The translations under genes were made by a program, and so were the position numbers. The notes beneath the pieces were generated by a model that searched no databases, was not told where the DNA came from, and saw only the letters and a list, made by a program, of their open reading frames with translations. Shown one piece after another: positions 50,196 to 61,500 of a DNA stretch of 64,000 bases. How positions within the stretch are numbered: the stretch's first letter is position 1; every line of letters begins with the position of its first letter. This DNA is from Phoebastria nigripes (taxonomy: Eukaryota; Chordata; Aves; Procellariiformes; Diomedeidae), in assembly GCA_035582835.1 (NCBI GenBank), contig JAYKAV010002797.1:248001-312000 (forward strand), written 5' to 3'.

Positions 50196-53100
50196 GAGTG
50201 GCCAAGTGGCTCCCCATAAAGGTGTGGAGAAAAGATGGCAGAAGCAACTGAATCTAGCTGGACCCTCTCTTTAGCACTGAGCCCAAACTAGAGCAGCCCC
50301 TGGGTTGCCCTGTTTCAGGCTGGTGCTCCTTGAAGGTCCCAGCACGACAGGGGACTTGGAGGTAAAGCAGAGTTGTGGCCACTCAGCCTGCAGCCGATGC
50401 CCGTTCTTCCANGGCGTGGTGCAAAAGGGCTGTTTGACCTTGTGTCTGAAATACATGACTTCAATCTCCATCCATCGGTTCTGCCTGTGCCAAGATTTTG
50501 GCTACAAGAAGAGGCTGTGATAGCAAGCACTGATAGCAATGTGTTGTCACGCTGCCTGCCAGCCACACGTTGGGTCAAGACAAGGGGAATTGGCCATCAT
50601 TTGTACCCTAATACCCCCAGGGCCCTGTGATACCACACCAGAGCAAACCAAGATGATAATCATACCTCTCAGATTTCCAAATCCAAGCCACAGCTCCATG
50701 GAGGGGTAAGATGTGGACAGAGGAAGGCAGAGCACCGGTGGAGGAAGAGTTGGGATTGCTGCAAGATGCAGCAGCTGTGGGACGTTAGCTGGCTCCTCAG
50801 CACTGCTCCTGCCTGCAGCTGGTGGGCACTTTGCACTCTAGTTTGCTTGTAGTTCATTGCCTAATGCCTTGCCTGGCAGTTTTCCTGACATGCCTCCACC
50901 TGCAAAGCGAACATCTTCTCCTGTAGCCCCTGGCAGAGCAGACCGTGCCCCAGTTGGGAAAGTTTCTCGGTGAGATGCTGGAGGGCCTGGGAAGGAGAAC
51001 CAGGGCTTGAAGGGGCCAGCTGGTCCCTGGACCACCCCCCTTGCTCCATCCAGGCACCTTTCCACTTGTCAGGGGAGCTTTTATTTCTCCAGAGCAGATA
51101 AAATTATTAGGATGGCAATAAAATAGTAAGGCTGAGGCTGCATGGGCACCTCACGGGGTACTGTTTGTTTGCTTCTGACGAGCACTGATTTTTTTTCTTA
51201 AGTTGCAAAGTGTCCTTTGGAGGCATCCCAGGGTGCTGCCAAGGGCAGTTTCTTCAGCTCAGGAGAAAGAGTGTGGTTCTGGTAGCTGAGGAACATAAGG
51301 GATCAGCAGCTTGAAGTAGCTGGTTTTGGGAGGTTTGCACAGCCAGTGGTGGCTTGTGCCACCTGTCTCTGGTGGCCTCCATGTCTGCAGCACAGCGTGG
51401 GCTCCACACCAGCAACTCAGTTGTGTCCCATGTCTCTTCAATGCCTTTTCATTTTGCTAGTTGCTTGCAAGGGTCTGATAGGCAACACTGGTGTTTTGGA
51501 AGGGGAAGAGGAGATTTATAGACTTTTAAATTAAAAAAAAAAAAAAAAAAGTGTTGCAATGAGTCCGACAGTGGCCAAAATGCCTTGACAGCACCATTGC
51601 TGCCAGTAGCCCATGCTGCAGCTAGAGCTGCAGCTTGTCCTTCGCAGCATGCTGGTGTGTGGTACTTAGCATGTCCATGTGTTATTTCTGGAGGCTTCCA
51701 AGACTTCGTTTTCCTCTGCAGGCCTCCACAACCAGAGTGCAAATCTAGACAATAAACTAAAAAAACTGCACTTCTAGCAGGTAGTGTTGGAGACCAGATG
51801 ATGCCCACAGCTGTTCCTATGGCTTCTCTCCTCAAACCCATCTTTTCCTGCAGCTGGAGCAAATCTCTGCAGAGACACAGACGTTGCACTGGGAGGAATG
51901 AGAGCAAAACCACCAAGAAGACCCTGGAGGACAGCTGGTTCCTGATACAGTCTGTGCTGGTTCCTCCCAGCAGAAGCAGCTCCTCTAATCTGACTATCAA
52001 CCCTTGAACCATCCAGCCCGATCTCTGTAGTTCATCTCCAGCTTGAGCTTTTATCATAATTGACAGGAAAAAATTGCCTTTTGAGTGGAAAAGACGTTCT
52101 CCCCATTAGGCTCCGGAAGCAGAGCACGTGCACAGGGCCCTGGCACTTTTGCTGCAGGAGTCATTAAATCTGTTTAATTNGGCTGTATTGGTGTGCCTGG
52201 TGCCTGCTGCGTGGCAGGCAAGCAAGCACCTACTCTTCTGCACCCTCCTGCAGAAAGACGTGGGCTTCAGGAGGGGGAAGAAGGGAAATGGGAAACAGGA
52301 AATCTGCTCTCAGGGAGTGATGGTTTGCCATTGCTGGATTAGGATGATTTAAATAACCCATTAGGGAACAGGCAGGAGGAAGGAGCATTGCCTCCCGCGC
52401 TCTGCCAGTGAGAGCGATTCGTTGCTATTATCTAGCAAGCAGCNGCTTTTTTTGGAGCTGTGCACAGAAGCTGCGGGGTCCACAGGAGGATGGGCTCGGG
52501 GGATTGAGAAGGATGTTTTTGCTTAGGAGACGGGGAAGTGTTGAGCAGCTGAGAAAAGTGCAGCTGATCTCAATCAGCTGAGCAGTGAGGGAAGGGTAAG
52601 GAAGCTGACCTGCTCCCTGGGTGGGGGGAAGAAGAGCCTTTGAGGAGGCAATAAAACTCTTTGAGGCTGGGGAATGGTTGCACAGTGCAACACAGAAACG
52701 CTGTGTGCGATGCTCAGCTACCCCCAGGCTTCGGGTGGGATTCGGGAGGAGCAGGGCTGGAAACGGAGCGTCTGGGGATGAGTGATGGAGCTGCAGGGGG
52801 CATGTCCCAAAATGCCAACCGCTCAGTCAGAGGGTTGTTTCCATCTTCCTTGTCTTCACTGCTAGTGGTGCAATGACCTTGCAATGTCTCTTGATTTAGT
52901 GCATGGCCTAGACATAATTTGGAAGAATTAAAAATTGGGCAAAAAAAACCCATCCAGGCTCTTCAGTGTAGTGAGCATGAGTCCCAAATAGGCGCTCTTT
53001 TTAGCCAGACAGGTTCTGCCATCCACGCTTGGTTTGATCTTCCAAAATAACAGGGTGTGAACTTTGATATTTCCATGTTGTATGGCAAGAAATAACGTGT

Positions 53101-55475
53101 CTGTAACAGTTTTAATCCTGGGTATTACCTCTTCTCCAAACTTCAGAGATATACTGATATACACACCCTGCCTTCCCGCATGCGGGTGGATAATTAGGAA
53201 GGAAAAATCCTGTTGTCTGTGTGTTGGTACATGTCTTTCTAAGCAATCCCATTTTCCATAGGGATCATGTGCAGCTGAAGCGCAGTCGTTATTGGGTATC
53301 CTGCATGCTTTGCAGTGCGTTGTGCTCATAAACAAAAAGTGAGAAAAACTTCAGTACCTGCTCATTTTACACAAGAGAACTAAACGAGAGCTTCAGAGCC
53401 CTGTGCCAATACAGGAATAACGCNTCTGACTTTTCTTAGAGGAAATTTCAGGATGGTATAAATTGAATATATTGCATTGAATGATCATGTGGATTGTTAC
53501 CTCTGATTTTTTTGAATATCTTTTCACGACAAGGGTAAAACCAACAAATTAAATCGTCTAATTAAAATCCTCTTGGCTGGGGATATGAATAGTATGTAAA
53601 TGTTTCCATTTGCTAGCTACACTCCCAAAATGGGGATACAGAAATGCATAGCCTATACCTCCAAAAGGTAGTATTTCTTCCACTGTCCTGACATCAGCCT
53701 GGTCCAGTTGTCTGCATCTCCCCATGTCACGCTGCCATGAGTCAGGAAAAAAACCTCTTAAATCTAAGGCAGTTATAGAGAATCTTATTTCTTGTTCTTT
53801 TTTTTTTTTTAAAAATTAATTCATAAATGCCTTTTTTGGAAGGGAAAAAAAAGAAAGAAAAGCCTTGCACCTTCCTCCAGGTGAATACCAACTATGGACT
53901 GAGACAAGACAGTGGCAATGCTTCTGTTTCTGCTTTAAATTCTAATATAACTGAGTTTTTGTGACATTAATCGAGTTATTAAGAGTGCTGGACACAGGCT
54001 GAAATCTGAGTGCATAACAGGAATCCGTACAGTGGTTAAAGAGATCGGGGAAAATTATCCTTGGAGTTATAAAGAAATAATTCCAAAGTATCTTCACTGA
54101 AATTAATGAGTTTATTTTGGATTCATTCTCTTGTAAGTAGGAGGTTGGCAGCAGCAGGAATAAGAAAGTGGCTTCCTCTGAAATAGGAGAGAGAAAGGAA
54201 AGAATACAAGCTAGGTAATGATGCAGAATTTGTTTCTTAAGAAAAACCTTCTCTTTCTGTAACTTTTTTGCCTTATTGGACATTTTTGGGGAAAAAGCAA
54301 TTGTAAAACTTAAGTGGAGTGGTGAGAAGAGCGTGTGAGGGAGATGGGACTGGTTTGGTTTAAAATTTCAGGTTATTCACAGGGTCTTCTCTGATCACAT
54401 CAAATTAAAAAAAAAAAAGGGGGGGGGGAGGGAGAGGGAGAGGACACCAGCCTTGTCTCCAGCAGTCCTCAGCAAGGTGAGTCTTTCTCAGGGGGTCAGG
54501 CAGCCCCTCGCATCCACTCCTCTTCCTCGTGCCACGCGGCGGTGGGTCATGTACAAATTACAGACTAAGAAGCAGTGCCGTTCCCAGGCTGGGCTGGGGG
54601 TCCCTCTTTCATTAAGAAGTTCAAACCCTGGTGTGCAGCAAATCTTCTGCCGTTACGGGGAATTAACTGCAAGTGCAGCCCAATCGTTCATGTGAATAAA
54701 TCGTGACAAATTCCCAGGATTCCTGTGATTACAACGTGTTTTTTCTCATGTTACATCCTGGGCTGCAGGATGGGATGGTCCCCATGCGCCGCTACACGTG
54801 CAGCTGTGCCCTGCTGAAGCCCCAAAGGTCTGAGGTTCCTGGGGACCATGATGTCTTCAGGGTGAAGCACTGCTTTTTGTGCCCCTTGACACCAGGAGAC
54901 ATTGGATTAAATGCAGACCACCGTGGCTGGAGATGCCGGCTGCAGGGCCAGGTTTGATCTCTGCCGGGCACCCAGCTTCCACGGTTCCTATAGAACACTG
55001 TTTGCCAGTCCACAAATACAGCATGCAGCCCAATTTAACAGTTGTGGAGATACTTCACCAATGACATGAAGAGTAGTATTTGTTGACCCAGCCATTCCTG
55101 TAACCAATTTGCAATTTCCACCCACTTCCACCATTGCACAGGAGATTTACAGAAACAACTGAGTCATCGGGTCAATTGGATTATCTCATCGCTGTTTTGA
55201 ATAACCCCCAGGCAGGCCGCGGTGCCTTATGAGTCCATCTGCAACCTGTCCTCTATCTTCAGAGGCTTAAATATAGAAATCCAGTCCTGCAAAGAGACCT
55301 CTGTGGGCACAGCACGTGCTGCATTGTAATGGGAATTGTAACGTTCTCGGGCATGGCTGTGAAGTATTTGCAAGATGACAGAATAGTAGATAGCATAGTG
55401 CTATAATTTTTGTTCAAATGCATCCAAATGGCTTTAAAGGAAAAAAGAAAGCACCCCAACAGATATCGGTCCTGA
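50196..55475. other. Intergenic sequence, no gene seen
   Basis: Unique DNA containing an 18-base A run at 51,533-51,550 and a homopurine tract at 54,407-54,443. The 202-codon minus-strand open frame at 51,449-52,057 has no splice context and a low-complexity end (it reads through the A run), so I do not call it a gene. Confidence 0.6.
54407..54443 (+). repeat. Homopurine A/G tract with G-quadruplex potential
   Basis: Twelve A followed by ten G and then AGGGAGAGGGAGAGG-type sequence. At least four runs of three or more G are available, as needed for a quadruplex; the uninterrupted purines also allow triplex formation. Confidence 0.7.
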
Positions 55476-55543
55476 ACTGGTCAAGCAGTTGGACTAGATG
55501 ATTGTTGTAGGTCCCTTCCAACTGAAATAGTCTATTCTATTCA
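55476..55543 (+). mobile_element. CR1 LINE 3' tail fragment
   Basis: The line agttggactagatgattgtt, then aggtcccttccaactgaaat and a degenerate tctattctattc tail is the sense 3' end of a CR1. Only about 70 bases remain. Confidence 0.8.
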
Positions 55544-58500
55544 AAATATCTAGGATTTGATATTTCGTCGTTCAGTCCCAGACACATGCAGATATGTTTG
55601 TGCTTATCACAGGAATAGCGTGAAAAAATTTAGGTCAGTTTTAAGTCTTCATTCCTTGCTTTTAAGGTGTGTGTAGTCCCAAACGCTGCCATTACTGTGG
55701 CATTATCACACGTGACAGTGTCATTTGGCGGTCCTGGGTAGGTCGTTGAAATGAGGGTAAATAGAACAACCCATCCCTTCCCCGGGCATCAGGCACTGAA
55801 TACTGAGTGGAGAAAGCTTCATTTAAAGGTCTTTGACAGGTATCTGTGTACTCAGGGGGTTTAATTAGAGAGACGTGGTGTGGATGAGCAATAGCTGGCT
55901 GCTATTTTGGCAGCAAGATTATTCAGGGGCAACCACTAGCAAGAGTAATCAGATGGATGATGAGCCAGTTTGCACCTAGAGCTCATGTGAAGGGGGGAAA
56001 AAAAAGGTTATGCTTCAGCTTAAGGGAAGAGGGGAGCCGCTGGAAGAAATATTCAACATACAAAGTGCAAGAGGTGTTGACTGGAGCGATGCTGAGTGCA
56101 TGTGGGCTGGATTTTGTGCACATGGGTTTGCAAACAGATGGGATGAGGCACTGCTGGTAACTCACCAGCTGAGCAGCTGCGCATAGGGAATAACTCTCTT
56201 GTGTTCAACGGGCAGGAAAAAAGGGCGGAAAGCAAGTTAAATTGCTCGCAAAGAATTAACCCGGCGTTTATGTAATGGCGAATGGTTATTTTAAAGGCCA
56301 GCAAGGGATGTCCTTAGAGCAGGGAATGGATTATGAGATAGAGTTAAATCTTGATATGTATAAAGTCCTGGAAAGGAAAGGATAAACTTTCAAAGCGAGC
56401 GTGTACAGCTGCTCGCACTTGTTCACTAACCCTTCCAAAACGTGTCCCGTGGGCATTCCCACACAGCATCAAGCGAATCGCTGATTCAGGAGGAAGCCAC
56501 GTTGCTGAATGGCAGATGTTCAAGTTACCACTTGCCCTCTGCCCCCTCGGATGGCGAGGCTGCCGGGGCCTTGCTCCAAATCTGCCCTTCCCTCCCCCTC
56601 TTCCAGTCCCCTCACCCACCCCGTGCTCAATACGGACACTTTGATTCATTTTTCATAAATACAACCGCATGCACGTTAATGTGCATGGTGAGAAAAGGCA
56701 GAGCTTAGAAATACCTGGTGGATGCTGCTAGGGTAGAAACGCCTTCAAGAAGGTGAACCTGGAGCATTTTTGCCCCCGCCGTATACCAGGTGATGGGCAC
56801 AGGGCTGAGAACGGTGCTGGGGGCTGTGCATCACCTTTACACCCTCCACCTGGAGCAAATTACCTTCAACTTAGAGTTGTAAAGTTCTCCTGCTAGTGCC
56901 AGTGAAGGGAGGAACAGAAGGTGGGACAGGAGCCCTCTGGGCACATGCACACCTGGGAGGGTGGCAAGGGAAGAGGAGCCCGGCAGATGTGTGCGGGGAA
57001 AAGTCCCTCAGGGAAGGGCGGCATGGATAAGTCTTTGGGATGGCACCAGTAGGGTTGTGATGAACCAGGGTTTGTTCTTCTCCATGAACGTGGCACCTTG
57101 GGTGGATTCAACCTGCTCCCTTTCCCCCTCATTGCAATTTTTGTTGTGAGATTGAGCTATTAAAATGTTACAAAATATATAGTTAGTCCATAGCATGCTG
57201 TATGCTTCTGATGTGTACAATTTTTCCTCGCTGTATGCAGACCCCCATACCATGCCCCGGTGTGCCTGCGCATTTATTCAAGGCTCATGAATTCAGGGAA
57301 AGGCAACTTTTGTGTAACATCAGTCTCATGGCTCTTGCTCTTCTAAAACACGGTACAGAAAGAGGAGTTGAAGACACTGGGTTACAAAATTGAACCAAAA
57401 TTCACAGTATCTCTTTTGCATAATATTTTAATATAAGAGACCACATGAACCTCTTGTCCTAGGGAAAGATTGATAAGAGACTAGAGTTTGGCATTATACT
57501 AGGCCTAAGGGAATAGTAGCTGTAAATTAGCATAACAAAGATAAAGTTGCATAATGGTTTCCATTCTAATTCGTTTTCAGTCAGCAATTTGTTACAATTT
57601 TTAGCTTTTGGGCTGAAATTTTCTGGGCTTGTTTTCCACCTGGAAAAAAGCATACATATGTGTGTATACTTATTTAACCCAAATATTACTAAGTCATGTC
57701 TGCATCTAAGGAGAGATAGGAAACTTTTCTCCCATTATTATTTCTTATAATTCCTTCAATGAATGTTGATAGAGCAGACGCAGCTGGTTTTACATGTTGA
57801 AATGTGGTCTGGGAACGGTCCTTGTGAAGCAGTGTCTTTGTTTGTTAGACGAGTGCCATAAATCTGTTATAACATTGTAAGTTTGCAGTGCAGTAAAGTT
57901 ACTGTCAGGGAGCTGAGCTGCAAATAACTTCTGGAGCACAGCTCTTTACTTAAAGGTGTCCACAAAAAGCTCCTGTACAGAGCAAAAGTAATAAATAACT
58001 TGGTTTGTGTTGAGCCTGTGAAGGCTTCAGCTAAGGAAGGCTTGGTATTGATGCTTAATGAAAAGCATAATAATAAATGTCATTGCTATATATCGCTTAG
58101 AAACATCTGAGGTGGAGGGAAGAGGTTCCTGCAAGGAGCTGAAAAGCTGAGCCCGCATTCCTGAGACTTTATATAGGGTAGCTCGGGGCTGTGACAATAT
58201 CCTTGCGTGAGCCTTTGCATCGGGCACCTTCCACCATCTGCAAGATAAGGAGTAGCATTATCTCATCTCCCAAAACTGTCTCGCGGGGGTCATTCTCTGC
58301 TGCATGAGGTAACCTGTGTGCGGGGCGGATGTTGCAATAGCGTGGCCAAGCACGTCCTGCGCACGGGGCCTGATTTCATACGAGCTATTGCTGTTCTTTT
58401 TAGTTTCAAGATTTTTTGAAGGTTTTCTTTTATTATTTTTTTTCAGGTCTGCAAATCTAGCAAGTTCAATCAGCCGAAAGTCTGGTTTCAGAGTTGCATC

Positions 58501-61500
58501 AATTGCTCAGGAATTTTTTTTTTATTATTATTTATATTAGAAAGAGTAACTCCAGGAAATTCTGCCCCAAATCCCCTGTGCCTCTGCTCCTTCTCCTTTG
58601 GCTGCATCTCAGACAGGAGCTGGTCTGTGGTGCCCCAGAGAGGGCAGTCAGCTTAGGTCTGGCAGCCCTCTGGCACTGGGCTGGTAATGCTCATTTCTGT
58701 CAGTGCAACCCAAAATTTTGCTTTATAACTACCAGCAGCATGTCAGCAAGGATGGAGAGACCTAGAACTGAACTTGATCACTGGGGTTGGTGAATTTGGA
58801 TCACATGGTGCAAGAAGCCATATAATAGACACTTGAACCCCAAAACGTGTCTCTCCAGGTCACAGATCCACTGGTGCACATCAGGAGAGCTGACTGGAGA
58901 GGTGCAGGGTAGGAACATTGACAAAGCCTCCAGTTCTCATGTATGGTAGTTAAAAACCATTTTGCTGGTAAAAGTGTTCACAGTAAGCCTTGTATGTATG
59001 TATACAGGCCATGAGCAGAGCATGTCTGATTTGGGAGGTTTTCCTCCAAAGTCTGGAGCTTTCTCGGTGTGCACAGCGCAGCACGCGTTTGCGTCCAGAA
59101 AATCTCAGGAAAAAATAAGTTATCCTGGAAGCCGGAGAGGTCATCAGGCAGCTGCTGAATTTCCTTCGGCTGCCTTGCAGTGCTTGTGCAGAGCCGCAGC
59201 CTGCACGGAGACAGACCGCTGGTGTCTGTCCATGCAAAGAAACATAAAACTGATTTGAATAGCTGCAAACTTCAGGGAGATTTTTGAAGTGGAAGGACAC
59301 GCAGTGCTGATAACCCTGGCAGACTTTTGCAGGGATGTTCCTGCTGGCTGGAGCATCCCTGTCGGCTGGGCTCTACTGCAGCCCATCGCACATCAGCTCT
59401 GCGCAATGGAAACCCCCATGCTGCACCCACAGCCAAGATCTGCTAATAATGACCCGCTCAGTTTGCATTTTATTTTAAGCACAGAATTTTTATAAAAAGC
59501 ACTTGTGTGAGTTAATCTCCCATCTGGCTATTTGGAAACTCACCTCCCCATCCCCACCAAGCGGTTAGACTACATCTCTGCTTGCCTGTGTCCCTGGGTG
59601 CAGCCGAACTAGCATTAACCGTGATCTCCTGCACTGAGGCTCAGCAAGGCACTGAGGGTGTGTGTCGTGCATTAATATAAAGTTAATGTCATTATGCTGC
59701 TATAATAAAATAGGTTGTCTGCACCAGGTACGTTATCTAGTATATCAAAGCCAGTCAGAATTAATTTCATGTGTTTATTCTACTCTTAGTGCCATAGTTT
59801 TAAATCCAATGTAAGATGTTCAAATGGCAATGGTAAAAACAGTGAAAGCGGGTTTGAAAATCAGCCCCTTTTTGCTTAAACTGCATTTAAATGCAGATCT
59901 TGATATTTGAGCTGGTGGAATTTTCCAGTGATACGTAAAATTAGATCTTTGTTTTTATTTGCTATCTGCTATTCATTTTGTTTGCCTTGGTTAAGTTTCC
60001 AATTTTCCTTTTATACAGTCTCTGCATACTGATTTAAACATTCTTGGTGGGAACATTCTTGCTGGGTGCCTGGTTTGTAGGAGGATGCTTTGCTAAGCTG
60101 GACCTGCACAGATCCCAGGCAAAGAGACTGTAAATAGCCGCCTTCACTGGAANCTCGGGATTCTTTTCCCCCCTTGAAATCAGGTCCACTAGCAAATATC
60201 ACAGCCTAATATCACAGCAGATAGAGCCAGGGTAATAGCCTGAGTGCTTTATTTAATAGCTAAAGTAGAAAACGCGGAGCTGCAAACTGTGTTCTTGCCT
60301 CTGCCGGTGACGATTTGAGGAGTTTCATCACATCACAAATCTCTTCTGTGCCCATTTAGGCTAACGGTGATTTGCCTCTGCACGCTGTCACCTACCTCAT
60401 TTAGCTCAGTCTTGCAAAACTTAAAATCCTCAGACAACTCAAAAAGCTGCTTCAGCACAGATCATGCTCCTAAACTACTGTTTTGATCTTCAGCACTTCT
60501 TTTGCTGTTGCTGAAGGTACTTTTTTTCATAAGCAGAAACTTTTTATCAGCTCAAAATTTTTGCTGTTTGCTTGAGAAATGGATTCTTCACCCCCACCGT
60601 AATCCATTAGCGAAGCCACTGACACTGCAGGTGCAACCCCGCCCCTGCGCTTAGAAGCTCTGTTGGGAGAAGAAAATGAGCTTTGAGGAATAAAATGTTT
60701 GCTTCAGTTGCAATTATCTCATGTTCAAAGCCCAGAACTATCGCAGGAGTTTGTTTGATTGATCTTTATAGATCAGATGAAGCCGATCTTGGTTCCAATT
60801 CATATCCACACTGAGGTGACTGGATATCAAGGCATATCTTGAATATCAAGGATATCCCCAAGTGCTCGTATGTTCCAGTGACTTTCCATTTAATTTGAGA
60901 GTGCTCTTCTGGCTTGTGCTTGCTCAGAAACTCCTCCCCTTCCCACTCTGAAACTTAATATTCATGCAGTTTAAGGTTTTATACAGGTTGTGCCATCCAT
61001 TCCTAAAAATTACACATAAAAGTGTTTAACAGAAAGCTAATATGTCATTCTGGGAAGTTACAACTACCCTAATAGTTTAGAAGACATGTACTATTTTCAT
61101 GAACAGTTAAAAGCAAACAAGCATTTTCCCCATTAAGGCAGGCAACCCACTGCTCAAGGCACATCTGTTTCATGGGGGAAGGAAGTTTGTTCCTCAAAAA
61201 CAACCCTGAATACATCACAGTGAGCTACTATTTCATTCTTAGAGGAGGTCAAATGACCAAGTAAGCCATTTGTCTGCTTTAGCAAGCGTCCAATGTTAGG
61301 GGAGCTGGGCTCTACTGGGCAGCAGGGCAGGAGGGCACTTGCCTGGGTTGGATGCAGTGCCTGCTCCCAGCTGGGAGACCAATGCTTTCCATAGAGCACA
61401 GGTTTTAATTAATAAATTAGCAGGCTTTGGGCAGAAAGCACGCACAGTCTGTAGAATCTAAAGAGCTCCTGGCTCCCACTGAGCAGAGGCAGTGCTAACA

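Noticed and set aside
51449..52057. A 202-codon minus-strand open frame
   Set aside because: It runs through an A/T homopolymer, has no recognisable domain and no splice or promoter context; its length is within reach of chance in a window this size.
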